From Guillardia theta CCMP2712 (taxonomy: Eukaryota; Cryptophyceae; Pyrenomonadales; Geminigeraceae): a stretch of DNA of 64,000 nucleotides. The stretch spans positions 3,263 through 67,262 of the forward strand of contig NW_005434539.1 of NCBI RefSeq assembly GCF_000315625.1, written 5' to 3'. Below the pieces are notes generated by a model, which worked only from the letters and a program-made list of their open reading frames with translations, made no database searches and was not told where the DNA came from. Made by a program: the position numbers and the translations under genes. This document shows, piece by piece, positions 34,080-45,959 of this stretch (the first letter of the stretch is position 1; each line of letters begins with the position of its first letter).

Positions 34080-34312
34080 TTCCGATGATGCAACCAATCA
34101 ACTGCCACAACTGGCCCAACTGATCCCACGCCCGGCCTGTGACCCATCATGTGACATTAGTGCCACTGACGTTACAGTGCGGCTGAGGAGCCGCTAGTAC
34201 GGTCACAGACAGTGACTGTCACAGCAGCGCAGCCCTATGTAGTTTAGTCTAGACTATAAAGATTCTAGTAGGACACAGGTAAAAGCCGACACGGGCCTAC
34301 CGTGAGGCAGCC
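34080..34312. promoter_or_regulatory. Short intergenic region upstream of elongin B
   Basis: Contains GTGAC/GTCAC-rich words (about 34130-34230) that weakly resemble the larger islands. No gene. Confidence 0.3.
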
Positions 34313-35093
34313 ATGGCCATGTATGTGAGAGTGAAGCGAGCAAAACAAACCATCTTCATGCACTGTAAGTGAGAGAAGAGGAGGACAGAGCGATGGCGGG
34401 AAAGAGGAAGAAGATGGAGCGATGGCGTGAAAGACGTTTCTAGAGGAGAGAGGGAGGAAAAGCCGCGATTAGCTGGTAGGGAGGGACTTGAAAGGAGGGT
34501 GACGGATTGATGGATCAGGAGGAGGGGGCGGAGAGAACGGGGAGGTGGAGGTATACGGAGGGAGAAGACAAGAATATAAAGTAGCAACTTGTTTCATGGA
34601 GAAGAAAGATGTTTCCAAGAGGTTTGAATACGTGCAGGAGAGATTGAATGCGGTTTGTCAGGCGATCCCAGTGATACAATAGCGTCCTTGAAGCAAAAGA
34701 TCAAACAGATCAACAAAGTCGAGGTCTCCGTCTCACTAATCTTGCTCATTCGCCCCTACTCTGACATGATGCATCAGCCGAGCGACCAGCGTCTTGTACA
34801 GATCGATGATAGGAATGTCTTGGATGATGACAAAGTAGGAGCAGATCCTGGGAACATGCGTCAAGTAACACTTGCTGCAGACGTTGAGAGAGTGCAAGGT
34901 GGAAGACATGGCAACTCTGGGGTTGATATTAAGAAAGAGCGCAGAGGTTTGGCGTCATTGGAGGAAAGAGACTCGTCTTGACCCGGTTGCAGTCCACAGA
35001 ATGGGAGGAGCTTGACGTGCAGAGGTTTGAGGTAAATATGCTCACGTTTGCCAGGTGATGCTGATTCTGCAAGCAGAGCGAGAAGGAGAATGA
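34313..35093 (+). CDS. ELOB: Elongin B (ubiquitin-like subunit of elongin BC complexes)
   Basis: Exon 1 is 34313-34364, exon 2 is 34662-34723, exon 3 is 34778-34834 and exon 4 starts at 34881; the 3' exons are less certain. All listed splices are GT-AG and phase-consistent. The spliced product begins MAMYVRVKRAKQTIFMHC, then DTIASLKQKIKQI, PSDQRLVQIDDRNVLDDDK and TLRECKVEDMATLGLILR. This tracks elongin B from its first strand through the QRL and DD(D/G)KTL segments. Elongin B pairs with elongin C as adaptor in cullin-RING ubiquitin ligases and in the elongin A transcription complex, in nucleus and cytoplasm. Length is about 105 residues, near the human protein. Confidence 0.88.
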
Positions 35094-35221
35094 AAGTGCT
35101 TGAAATTAGAGGCCGTGGATGAATTCTAAACTTTATTAATTGTGTTTGCTCGTTGTTGTTCCTGTGAGAAACTACAGTCGTCGCCATATCTCAGTGTGCA
35201 GGAGGATGGTACAAGACTATT

Positions 35222-36412
35222 CTAGTCCTTCTTGGGCTTGTCAGGGAATCTTCCCTTGATCACTGAGTACAAGAGAACACCCAAGATTGCAGTAGAGGAC
35301 CTGAACGAAAGCGTCAACATCACCTTGTCTTTTATCGTGTTGGTGTTGGAGTGTATCAAGTTGTACATCTTTCATGCCATGTCCTTACCCGATGATGCCG
35401 AGAGGGGTCATGGGGGTTTGGAAGACAATGGCGGCGGCAACGATGACAACAACTCGCTTCACTGTGTTGCCAACCTTGACCAGCGCGCTGTCAGGGAACA
35501 AGAATCGTCATTGACGAGGATGCGCTCACCGACTGAGTCACTGGGGCCACAGAGCCGAGGACAAGGAAGGCCATTTCGTTGTAGGTGTAGTAGAGAAGTC
35601 CCGTAGCAACCACCTGCAAGAGATGTTAGTTTACTTCTCCTCGTCCCTCTTCTCCTTCTCTCTCTCCCCCCGCCTCAAACTGCATTCCTCCACATAACCA
35701 TCTTCTCACCATCTGAGCAAGCTTCAAGGGTGATACGGCATCCAACGCCATAGCCTTGAGGGCGTCGTCAGAGCAAAGAAACGAGCAAAAAAAGAAAAGA
35801 AGAGCAGAAGAAGAGGAAACGAGTAGGACAAGAGTTAGTGCAGAAGAAGAGGAGCAAACGAGTAGGACAAGAGTTAGTGCAGAAGAAGAGGAGCAAACGA
35901 GTAGGACAAGAGTAAGAGCAGAAGAAGAGGAGCAAACGAGTAGGACAAGAGTAAGAGCAGAAGAAGAGGAGCAAACGAGTAGGACAAGAGTAAGAGCAGA
36001 AGCAGGGGGTAGAGCTTTACCAGGCCTGACGCGACTTTGGACCCTTCGAGAAACAGAGCGAAGGGCAACATGAGGACGAAGGCGATGAGAGTCACGACGG
36101 CATATCTATCCACATGTCAGTGTGAGAATATAACGCAAGAACTTCTTCACGTGTTTTCTGCCGTCATGTTCTCGCCAGGGTTCGACATCTCCATGGACTC
36201 CTTGGACCTGGTATGAGGTGAGGAAGAGACCGGCTGTCCAGCAGCTCCTGCGCTCTTACAAGACTCCACGGGTTGCGTAGACTACGTTGGAGAACATGGC
36301 GGCAAGAAAGCATCCCCAGGTGAACGATAGCTCACTTGCTGCATTGACTATCAAATTTTTCTCTCTTCCTCCTCCTGGGCACTTGTTGCTCCTGCTCCTG
36401 CTCTTGCTCCCT

Positions 36413-36477
<65 letters not shown>

Positions 36478-37486
36478 TGTCCTTGTCCTCGTCCTCCTCA
36501 CCTGAAGCCAAACCAACTCCGCCAACAACCGGCAACATTGACAACCAGACCTACAGGAACTCTCATCTCCTGACAACATCTCTACCATCTCCTTTTCGCC
36601 TTACCTGCCACGGCAAGTTGCGTCCAGTGACAATCAGTCCAATCAGAGCAGTGCAGATCGGCTCCAACGCCTAAGAAAGAGGTCAGGGAGGCGGCAACAA
36701 AGATTCTCCTTTAGCGAGATGTTACCTTGACAACATTGACGAAGCTGACGGATCCAAGTCCCATCGCCGTCACGGTTGCAAGCTGACCAAATCCATGGAA
36801 GACAGCCACCTGCCCGCGACGTCTCACTTCCCTCTCTCTTCCTGCCTTCCTGCCTTCCCTCCCCATTCCTAACTTCCTCCTTTCCCCGTCCTCCCCTCCC
36901 TCCTCTCATCCTACATACCTTGGTCAGAGCCTTCAGATTCTCCTCTGAGGGTTTAGGGATCGCACGGATGCCCGAAAGCCACTGGGGTGCCAACCAGAGG
37001 ATACCGGCGCCTGCAGATGGTCAGGCAAGGGGGACAAGGACCCTTCCTAACCGAGCTGTATCACTGCAAATGTCCAGGGGAGAGGGCATATATTCAGAGT
37101 CTTCTTGACGACGATGTTGTAGCCAACGTTGAGCACGTACCTGACACAAACTGTGACCCACCCCTTCACGCTGGATTGGCAGTACCATGCGAAGAAGTAG
37201 AAGCCGAGGAGGAGGCGGCCGGCTTTCTTGGTGCCCGCGCTGTCAGACGAGGCCTGCCAGGGAGAATTGTTGGCAAGAGTAGAGAGAAAGAGAAGAGGGA
37301 TAGGAAGGGAGGGAGGGAGGGAGGGAGGGAGGGGAGGGAGGGAGGGAGGGAGGGAGGGAGGGAGGGAGGGAGGAGGAGGAGGAGGANNNNNNNNNNNNNN
37401 NNNNNNNNNNNNNNNNNNNNNNNNNNNNNNNNNNNNNNNNNNNNNNNNNNNNNNNNNNNNNNNNNNNNNNNNNNNNNNNNNNNNNN

Positions 37487-37518
<32 letters not shown>

Positions 37519-38519
37519 GGTGGTGGTAGTGGTGGTGAGGAGGAGGAGGAGGAGGAGGGAGGAGGAGGAGCAGGCTTGGGGGTATGGCAGTGGTATGGAG
37601 CGTGAGAGCGTCGGCAGGTGCTGTCAGATCCCGAGAAGCGAAAGATCTACGACGAACATGGGCATGAGGGACTAGAGGTTTGGAAGAAGACGAGGGAGAG
37701 GGAGGGAGGGAGGGAGGGAGGGAGGGAGGGAGGGAGGGAGGGAGGGAGGGAGGGAGGGAGGGAGGGAGGGAGGGAGGGAGGGAGGCAGGGGAAATGATGG
37801 TGAAAGAGAAAGAGGAGGAGGAAAGAATTCAGAAGAACCTTGAGAGATGTCACAGCCTGTCGGAATGCCGGGAGACGCGATTCATACTTCTGCTCTCATC
37901 ATCACGCCAGACTCTCGCACAAACACGATGATGCTCACCAAGGATGAAGAGGATGCCAACACGAGATCGTCCTTAGCTGGTCCAGCAAGCGCAGAAGGCT
38001 TGCTGTTCGCTCGTTAGAGACCAAGGGGTGCAAGGTTGTTTGAAACCATGCGGCCAGTCGCGATGGCTGCGACGATGGAATTTTGCAGAGTGCAGAGGAT
38101 GCTCCAGTCTGGCATGTCTTATCATCGACTGTGTAGAGCATGGTAGGGATAGAAGTGTGGACGCCAAGTTCATCCCATTGAATCTAGCCTATACGATTCC
38201 AGCGCTCTCGATCGTCTTTTTTAATGTCGCCATCACGACAACTTGATTTGCATCAATAATTCATCATCGTTTCAGAAGCTTCAAATTGAATTCTACCAGT
38301 CCATCCCCACCCATTGCGACGACTACCCCAGCATTTCCTCATTCTTCTGGATCCTTTCCTTCTCCTCATTCATGCCAGCAACCTCTCTCCTTACTACCAT
38401 ATCGACGTCTCGCTTGCTCCTCTTACCTTCATCATCGCCATTCTTCCTCCGTTCATCACGAAGGCCTCCGTCATAGCAGCGCACGCCAGCGCCAGCATGG
38501 TTCCCTGCCGCCAAGCCAT
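35222..38519 (-). CDS. Plastid triose-phosphate/phosphate-translocator-family transporter with two-part leader
   Basis: ATG at 38519 starts MAWRQGTMLALACAAMTEA, a signal peptide, with Phe right after the predicted cleavage point: the red-lineage secondary plastid signal. Minus-strand exons then give the translocator core: RLLLGFYFFAWYVLNVGYN, VVKKTLNICPLPWTFAVIQL, HGFGQLATVTAMGLGSVSF, ALEPICTALIGLIV, SFTWGCFLAAMFSNVVYATR, YAVVTLIAFVLMLPFALF, VVATGLLYYTYNEMAFLVLG, VGNTVKRVVVIVAAAIVFQT and STAILGVLLYSVIKGRFP, ending PDKPKKD at TAG 35222-35224. The Lys-Arg pair in NTVKRVVV is the conserved substrate-binding region. It exchanges phosphorylated C3 (or PEP/C5) compounds for phosphate across a plastid membrane. 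The C-terminal KKD may matter for membrane choice. The last intron is 35301-35398. One intron contains the assembly gap. Confidence 0.88.
35800..36004. repeat. 39-bp tandem repeat, about five copies, in an intron
   Basis: The unit begins AGCAGAAGAAGAGGAGCAAA and ends ACAAGAGTAAG (or TTAG in earlier copies). It lies inside an intron of the phosphate-translocator gene. Confidence 0.9.
36413..36492. repeat. (CCTCGT)n hexamer repeat in an intron
   Basis: About twelve copies, turning to CCTTGT near the end, inside an intron of the phosphate-translocator gene. Confidence 0.9.
37302..37386. repeat. (GGGA)n then (GGA)n repeat running into the gap
   Basis: About seventeen GGGA units then GGA units up to base 37386, where the N run begins. 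Confidence 0.9.
37387..37486. other. Assembly gap (100 N)
   Basis: Exactly 100 Ns between a GGGA/GGA repeat and a GTT/GGT repeat. The round size suggests a placeholder, so the true distance is unknown. Confidence 0.98.
37618..37677 (+). pseudogene. Isolated J-domain (DnaJ) exon fragment
   Basis: A 60-nt stretch flanked by AG on the left and GT on the right reads VLSDPEKRKIYDEHGHEGLE, the end of a J-domain (helix III-IV). No HPD-containing part or downstream DnaJ exon is seen nearby, and the region lies antisense within a phosphate-translocator intron, between the gap and a GGGA repeat. It is either a stray gene fragment, an exon of a gene lost in the gap, or a misjoined contig piece. Confidence 0.6.
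37697..37788. repeat. (GGGA)n tetranucleotide repeat
   Basis: About 22 copies immediately right of the J-domain fragment. Confidence 0.95.
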
Positions 38520-38559
38520 GCCGCCCCCTTTCTGCAAAGTTGGCTGTACAACGGGTGTG

Positions 38560-39664
38560 ACATGGTACCACTTACCCCTGATATTGAACCACCCACCCCT
38601 CAATACTCATTAGAAGATCTAGCATTTCTCATCAAAGTACCCCTTCACGACTCTTCAAACAAATGGTACCCACCCCAGAAGACCAGTAATTGGGCAAACC
38701 ATGTATCACCCCACCCCCTCCTAGAAACACTGTTGTCTGCCAACTGCCATTACGTCGAAATCCTGGAGGCCACCCATGACCCACCATCCCGCCCCTTTGA
38801 GTACCCTACCTCCCTCTTCTCCCGACTCTACCCACCCATTTGCCACTCCACCCACCCATTTTTGACTACCCACCCCTGTTGCGACTATCCTCTTGTTTGT
38901 CTCGTACTATCCTGGAACTACCCCAACCCCTTTCCATGCTCACCAATTGGGAACACTGATTAAAAAGTACGGGTAGACCTTCAATGAGGCTCGAAGTACC
39001 GGGTACTCCATAGCAAAGAGTCTTCAGCATATGACGGGTTGTGACTTCAGGTGGGGTTACCTTTTGATGGGGGTAGGGTGAGGGTGGGGTCGCAGCATGT
39101 TGGAACTGCGGCATGGCGTGGGAGTGCGCAAAGTGGGAGCAGGAGGAGAGGAAGCAGGAGAGGAGCCGAGGAGAGGAGAAGGCAAGACAAGCGAGCACAC
39201 GATGACGATGCAAGCGTTCCTGTTGAAGTTGAGCTGAGCATGGAGATAGCAGGTCCATGGAGGAGAAATCGAGAGAACAGGAAATTTGGGAAGGGAGGCG
39301 ATGATAAACTCGAACACAGAGTTAAGCTTCAGTCGTGCCTTGAATCAGAAGAAAACTTGCAAACATATTGATCTATTTGATCAAGGGTTTGTGGCTAATA
39401 AGTTGGCATACAGTGATTTTATAATGATCAACTCTTTTGTTCCCCGCTTGCTCCGTTGCTCCATTTGCCCGCCCGCTTGGCTGCCTCATCAACCTCTTAC
39501 AATTTTCTTTTAGAACATGCTGTTGGCGCACCGCGAGAGAAAGCTGAACACGATCGCAACGACCAAGTAGCGGACAGCAGACCTGGCTGCTCTGAAGGTT
39601 TAACCAGGTTATTGAGGTAACAAGGAAAGAGTTTTGAATCTTACAGTCTTGAGTTTTCGAAGAG
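38560..39664. other. Divergent intergenic region with C-rich then G-rich CCACCC/GGGTGG tracts
   Basis: From about 38570 to 38940 the top strand is rich in CCACCC and TACCCC. At 39050-39095 it turns G-rich (GGGGGTAGGGTGAGGG). It separates the phosphate translocator and NRAMP starts. It lacks the GC-rich palindromic island present at the other divergent pairs. No gene is seen. Confidence 0.5.
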
Positions 39665-41422
39665 ATGGCGGGGATAGGCCGAGAGGATGAAAACTTGGAC
39701 ATTGAAGGAGGGGACGGGATACAATCCAGGGGGACAGCAACTGCGCAGGACCTGGTTGTAGAGCAGAGCGGCGGGGTTCAGTCCCAGCAAGAAGGATCCT
39801 CTAGCCGTCGGCACAAGGAAGTCAACCTCAAGTGTCTGAAGGGAGAAGGGCAGGATGAAGAGGAAGAGGATTGCATGGATCCCTCGGCCCCTCTGCTCAG
39901 TGTCGGGATGAGCTTCGACGAGCGAGATGCGTCCCTCGGTGAGCTGTACAGGAGCGTGGAGGTGGAGTACGCAGGAGGAGGGTCGTGGTGGAGCAAAGTG
40001 AAGCCTTTTCTCGGGCCTGGGACGCTGATAGCTGTAGGATACATGGACCCGGGGAACTGGGCCACTGACATTCAGGCGGGATCAGCGTACAACTACGACC
40101 TCCTCTTCTTCGTCCTCGCCTCCTCCATCATGGCCATGCTTTTCCAGACGCTTTCCGTCCGCCTTGGGCTCGCGTCACGGACAGACCTTGCGCAGGTGAA
40201 GTCGAAGCATGCGAGGATGGTGCTGATGACCTGCCGCAGGCCTGCCGCATGCACTTCCCCAAGGCCGTAACCATTGTTCTATGGCTCATGGCTCAGATTG
40301 CCATCTGTGCGTGTGACCTTGCTGAGGTGATCGGGTCAGCTCTGGCGCTGAAACTTCTCTTCTCCATCCCCATTACCTACGGAGTTCTCATCACAGGAGC
40401 TGACGTGCTGCTGGTGCTCGCGCTGGGAGGGAACCAGATGAGAATCCTCGAGGGTATCATCCTTGCGCTTATGGCCACCATCACCGTCTGCTTCATCGTC
40501 GAGATTTACTTCAGTCAGCCCGACATGGCAGGGATCCTTCGCGGCTGCTTCCTCCCTCAGTCCTCGCTGATCACAGACTCCAACCGACTCTTCCTCGGCG
40601 TCGGCATCCTTGGAGCAACGGTCATGCCCCACAACCTCTACCTCCACAGCAGCCTTGTCCTCACCAGGAACGTCGCGCGCAACCCTAGGGCGGTGAAGGA
40701 GGCCGTCGTCTTCAGCACGCTGGACTCCAACGTCTCCCTCCTCCTCGCGTTCTTCGTCAACGCTGCGATTCTCGTGCTCTCTGCTGCCACGTTCAACCGC
40801 AGCGGTCACAAGGACGTCGCCTCAATCGAGGAGGCCGCCAGCCTCATGGACCGGGTCCTCGGCAAGAAGATGGCCTCCGTCCTCTTTGGGACAGCGCTGC
40901 TTGCTAGTGGGCAGCAGAGCACGCTGACGGGGACACTAGCAGGGCAGGTGGTTATGGATGGGTTCCTGCACTTCAAGATCGAGCCGGCGATGCAGAGGCT
41001 GGTTACCCGCACCAGCGCCATCGCTCCTGCCCTTGCCGTCCTCCTGCTCCAGGGCGACTCGGCGGTGGACACGCTGCTTCTGTGGAGCCAGGTGGGAAGA
41101 GAAAGAGGGGGAAAGAGGGAGAGGAGGGAGGTAGTCAGGGATCTGACGGGAGGAAGAGGCAGCTGATGAACGAAGGAGCCTGGCAGTGATGAAGAGGATG
41201 TGGAAGGAGTTGTGGGTGAAAAGTGACGTCATGCCGCAGGTTGTGTTGTCGCTTCAGCTCCCCTTCGCCATCATCCCTCTCGTCTACTTCACGTCCTCAC
41301 ACTCCATCATGGGGGAGCATGCTAGCTCCACGTTCCTCTGCATGCTGAGCTGGGCGATCACCAGCCTTGTCGTTGGGCTTAACCTCCTCCTGATCTACAC
41401 GGGGCTGGCATCCTTAACGTAG
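39665..41422 (+). CDS. NRAMP-family divalent metal transporter
   Basis: Exons 39665-40195, 40240-41091 and 41240-41422 (introns of 44 and 148 nt) give 521 residues in frame. After an acidic, Ser/Gln-rich cytosolic N-terminus of about 115 residues, TM1 carries GYMDPGNWATDIQAG with the metal-binding DPGN. TM6 carries GATVMPHNLYLHS with the MPHN motif. ASRTDLAQACR and SGQQSTLTGTLAGQVVMDGF are other family-typical segments. DPGN with MPH in TM6 is the Mn/Fe-transporting type. The protein moves Fe2+ or Mn2+ with protons across a plasma or vacuolar membrane; which membrane is not shown. The C-terminus ends soon after the last visible TM helix. It converges on IFT121. Confidence 0.92.
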
Positions 41423-41621
41423 GAGAAGAGGACGGTTACCGTACCTTGAACAACATCTCCCTCCTCTCGTACTTCTGCTTTTTGTTGTTGTTGTTTTTCT
41501 TATGTTCTGTACTCAATTCAACCTGACAGACATGCTCGGCCTGCCTCGCCCCTAAATCCCTCTCCCTTCCACTTCTCCTGCAGCTTCCTCCCTCTCCCCC
41601 TCCCTCCTTCCCTTGCAGTCT

Positions 41622-44600
41622 TCACTGGCCTACCTGGCAGAGCTGTATGTACTTCTTTCGGATCGCCTTGAGAGTTTCAGAAGTCACGCTCTCCTGCTCT
41701 GCGGTCTTGCTCACGCTGATGTCCTTGGGCGTGTACCGGGTGAAGATCTTGAACGCGAGCTCCTGGAAGTGCTCCCTCCTCTCCTTGGGCAGGCTTTCCA
41801 GCTGCTCCAGCCTCATGAACGCGTTAGAGCAGACAGCGTACATGTTGTTGTGGAACGAGGTCAGAGCGATCAGCGAGAAGATGTCCTCCGCATCTGCTCG
41901 CAAGTCAGCACGCTTCCTTCCCCCCTCCCGCCCTCCTCCTCTTCCTCAGCCCGACCCCAGCTCTTCCTTCAGCTCACCGAGGATATCGTCGTACTTGGCC
42001 AGGCTCTGCGCATACCTCATCGCTATGTTCACTCGCCCTGAGTAGAGATGCTCGTGCGCCTCTAGGTACAGCTCGAGAGCCTCCACCCCCCTCCATGCCT
42101 GCAAGAAGCCAGTCAGACCCTGCGGAGGTCAGCAAACGCCCAGCTGACTTGGTCAAGGATCTTGTTCTCAGCTGAGATCGCATCTCCCTGCATGAGCCCG
42201 TCCAGCGTAGCCAGCGTAGCTTGCGTGTTCCTCACGCCGCCCATGGTCGCCCTGCCCATAGTCGTCTTGCCTGCCATGGTCCCACCCACCATCGTCGTCC
42301 CTCCCGGCTGCTGCACCCTGAGTGTCTTCTCGCGGAACTTCTCAACCTCGAGGGCCGCAAGGATGTACAGCTGACGAGCTCGGTGCGGGTTCGCCTTGCT
42401 CTTCACCACCTCCTGCGCGATCTCTGCAAGGAGCTTCGCCGCCTCCGGGTGCCGGTTCGCCTTGCGGTAGAGCTCGATCGCTTCCATCCTCTTGCCCGTC
42501 CCCAGCAGGTGGGTCGCGTACTTGGTCAGCAGCCCCTCGATCTGCGGGAAGTCGTGCTCCTCTGCTAGCAGGATGGCCTGGTCCCACTTGTTGAGCAGGA
42601 CGCAGCAGTCGATGGCTGCCTTGACATCGTTGGCACGCAGAAAGGCCGTGACGGCTTCGTCTGCCAGTCCGACGCTCGCCAGCCGCTCGCCGATGACGAG
42701 GAGGGTGGAGGAGCCTTCAGGGAGCTGCTTTTCAGGGTCAGTAGCGAGCTTCGCCATGGAGTTGTAGTCCTCCATGTTGTACAGGCATTCGATCTGTTTC
42801 TCTATCGCGTCCGCCATCTCGAAGTAGCCGTACGCCTTGTTCCACATCTGCCGGTCGAAGTAGTAGTCGCCCACGTTGACGTAGGCGGTCTTTAGCAAGA
42901 CATCGCTCCCTCCGCCTTGACCCGCCAGGGTCATAACCTTGTGCCAGTCCCCGAGCGTCGCGCGCATGTCGATCGCCAGGTCGAGCCTGTCCATGTCCTT
43001 GTACAGCTTCTCTGCCTCGTCGAACCTCTTGAAGTAGACCGAGACCTCCGCCCGCTGCTTTGCCTTGTCGCTGAGGTGGGAGAGCCGCTTGACGAGCTGG
43101 ATACCCTGGTAGTCTCCCAGCTTCACAAACGCCTTCTCAGCTGTCTGCAGATCCAGCCGCTCGAGCGCAAACTCGGCGAGGAGGGACCAGAGGCGAGGGT
43201 GGGCGTTGTCGTCGATGTACTGGCTGCCGTCCGTGATGCCAACCTTTGTGAGGATGTCACGGGAGTCTCGAAGTGACTTGGTCTCGAACTCGATGACGTG
43301 CTCGAGGAAGGAGGTGTCCGGCAGCTTCGGGGACTGGATCATGATCTCGTCGAGCAGGATCGCGGTGATGGTCAGGTTGCTGAACCTGCACAAGTAGCCC
43401 GAGGACAGGACGGCTTCTTCTGGCTGCATGCCACGGAGGATGTACCTGGAGGAAGGGGTAAGGAGAGGAGGAGGGAGGGAGGAGAGTGTTACATGCGCGA
43501 CTTCTCCATGGTTGTGATGAGGTCGGGGTTGTCCTCAGCCCACAGCATGTCCCAGGCATCTCTGCAAGGAGAGCGTCAACCCTCTCCTCTCCCTCTCCTC
43601 TCTTGCCTCCTTCCTCTTCTTATCGTGCGCCTTTTTCCTCAATGACTGTGAGGATGAAAGGCATTTCCTCCACCGAAACTATCTCAACCTATCTTTCCTC
43701 CTTCTCCTCCTGCCCCTCCTCCTTCACCTTCTCTCAGTGGCGAGGTGCTCTCCTGGTGCGTGCAAGTCCTCGCTGATGCCCTGCACGTTGGCTGTCAGAG
43801 CAAGAACTTGGGCGCTACCACATGAGGCACAACCTTTCCTCTTCCAGCCTCGAAGTCAAAGAAAGAGAGCACGCCGTTGATGTCAATGATACTCATCTTG
43901 GTGCTGTCACAATTGACCTGACATGTCGGGTCAGGAGGAGAAGAAGCAGCGTCCATCCAGCTCACCGCAAGCATCTGCGGGCAGCACCGGAGGATGTACT
44001 TTTGCTCGAGTTGTATGTGAGGCAAGGAGTACCTCTGGCCCAAACTTTGTCAAACAAGCTGACAAGGAGCAGGAGCAACAGAGCAATCTGCTCCAAGTCT
44101 CACCTGTACAGTCCCGCTCTCACGTCCGACCAGTAGCATGCTTCTATTTGCACAGATACACGAGATAGGATCCTCCGTGTTCGGCTTCCTACTCAGACTC
44201 ATGTGACTGAACTGATCACCCCAGCTCATATGCGTGCACCTGCCCAGCTTGTCGAACCCTCCAGTGCTTGTGTTGGGGCTTTCATCCACATGCCAGACAA
44301 TCTTGCACAGCGTTACAGCACGTCAAAGGCACCTCAGAAGTACCTCTTTCCCGTCCTTCTTCTTCAGTGCCACTCCGTCTTTGGAAGAGTCGATGGAGGT
44401 CAGCTTCGATACCCTAGAGCTGTACTGCCATACACAGATGGTGTTGTCGTCCGCGCAGACGACATGCGTCTCCGTCATGTGGATGTAGTGTGGCTCGATG
44501 TTGATGTACTTGGTGTCCACTGGTGCTCCAATGGAGTTGCAGAGGATGAGGATGTACACTCCGACTTCGTCCGTCCTTGTGGCAAGCACACAGAAGTCCC

Positions 44601-45765
44601 CGAAGGCTTGTATACGAATCAGAGTCTTGACGAACTTCACCGTCCGGTTCCCGGTCTGCGTGTCAAAGAACACAACACAGTGCTCCACCCTGTCGGCGAT
44701 GGTGAAGGCGTATACGAGGGTACTGGAGAAGTAGCCCCACAGGTAGTCCGGGCGGATGTTGGCGAAGTAGATGAACGACTCTACAGAGATGGCAAGGCGC
44801 AGGCTTCCGCTTCCTTCCCAGCCCAGCCCGGTGATGCCCGGGCCCGGCATCTTGAGCGTGCGGAGGTGGCGTCCAAAGGGGTCGTAGAACTGAACTTGAC
44901 TGACATTCTGATCGCCGCCGCTGTTCGCTGCCGCTCCGGCGATGGCTAGGATGGATCCCTGGTAGTTCCACTTGACCTGGAGCCTCGGCGGGCCCTTGGG
45001 GTCATCGATGGTCGGCTGCAGGCCCGTGTCAATCAGGATCGGCTTCTCGTCAGTCTCCGAGGTCATGAGTTGCACCCTCCCGTTGTCAAAGGCGATGGCG
45101 AGCGAGGGAGCGCTGGGATCGACCTTCCCCTCCACCTCATCGTACCAGTGTATCCCTGACACTCGAGCCGTGGCGTCTCCTGCGAACAAGGTGACGGGCG
45201 CGATGTAGTTGCCGTTGGCGTCGTACACGTGCACTTCACCCTGGGGGGTAACGAACACCAGGAGGCGGGCGTCCGGCGACCATTCACAGAAGATCAGCTC
45301 TTTCTGGAGGTCCTTGCCCCACAGTCTGTTCCCATCCTCGTATCCCACTATCACTGCACCGTCCGCATAGCAGATGCAGATCTTCGTCCCGTCCACACAC
45401 CACTTGATGTCCCGCACGACCGACTTTTGCCGGTCGTTCACCATCTCCTCGTACCAAGAACCCTTGTGCAGAGTCCAGACGATGATGAGACCCTTCTCAT
45501 CCGAAGTGGTCAGTTTCTTGCACTCGTCGTTCCATGCTGCACACAGCACTGCGCTCTTGTGCCCTGTCAGTGTCTGATTCATAATCAAGTTGCTGGTTCC
45601 TGCTACTCCCTTCTCCCTCCCCTGCGCTTTGTTCTCGAACTGCAGGATCTTCAGCAGTCCTCCGTCTCCTCCACATGCTACCCAGCCTTCGATAGCGTTC
45701 CATTCACAGCAGTGGAGGAAGACTCCGTTGGGAATAGCGATCTTCTTGTTCAAATATACAAACAT
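41622..45765 (-). CDS. IFT121: Intraflagellar transport protein IFT121 (WDR35)
   Basis: ATG at 45765 begins MFVYLNKKIAIPNGVFLHCC, the known N-terminus of IFT121/WDR35. WD40 repeats follow (KLTTSDEKGLIIVWTLHKGS, YADGAVIVGYEDGNRLWGKD), and the characteristic ICANRSMLLVGRESGTVQ segment near 44110. Then come MSIIDINGVLSFFD, NPDLITTMEKSRMYILRGM and a long helical TPR-like region (42113-43429 exon), ending at TAA 41622-41624. IFT121 is a core subunit of IFT-A, which returns cargo from the ciliary tip and admits membrane proteins to the cilium. The upstream frame beyond 45765 has no ATG. A poly-Gly/Thr/Met insertion (TTMVGGTMAGKTTMG, about residue 800) is local and low-complexity. Exon edges between 43490 and 44320 are approximate. 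Confidence 0.92.
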
Positions 45766-45959
45766 CCCGCACAAGCTCTCTGCTGTACCTCCTTGCACCA
45801 GACTCCCGAGGAAACGATCTCTCAATCACGGCGATTTGGACAGAGGATCAGCATTCCTCCTCTGTTGCCCCCTCTCTCTCCTCTCTTCCCCTCCTCCAAC
45901 ACTACTGTCCTTCCCCGCTCCACTGCGCTCTTCCCGCCATCTCGCGCTCAAGCTTTCAG

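Noticed and set aside
34120-34260. Possible tRNA or small RNA gene in the GTGAC-rich stretch
   Set aside because: No cloverleaf, A-box or B-box could be laid out.
13719-37788. Regular GGGA/GGA/TTCTC arrays considered as CRISPR-like or telomeric arrays
   Set aside because: No spacers between units and no telomere-type unit; they are ordinary microsatellites in introns.
44203-44949. 248-codon + strand frame
   Set aside because: Antisense of the IFT121 WD40 exon.
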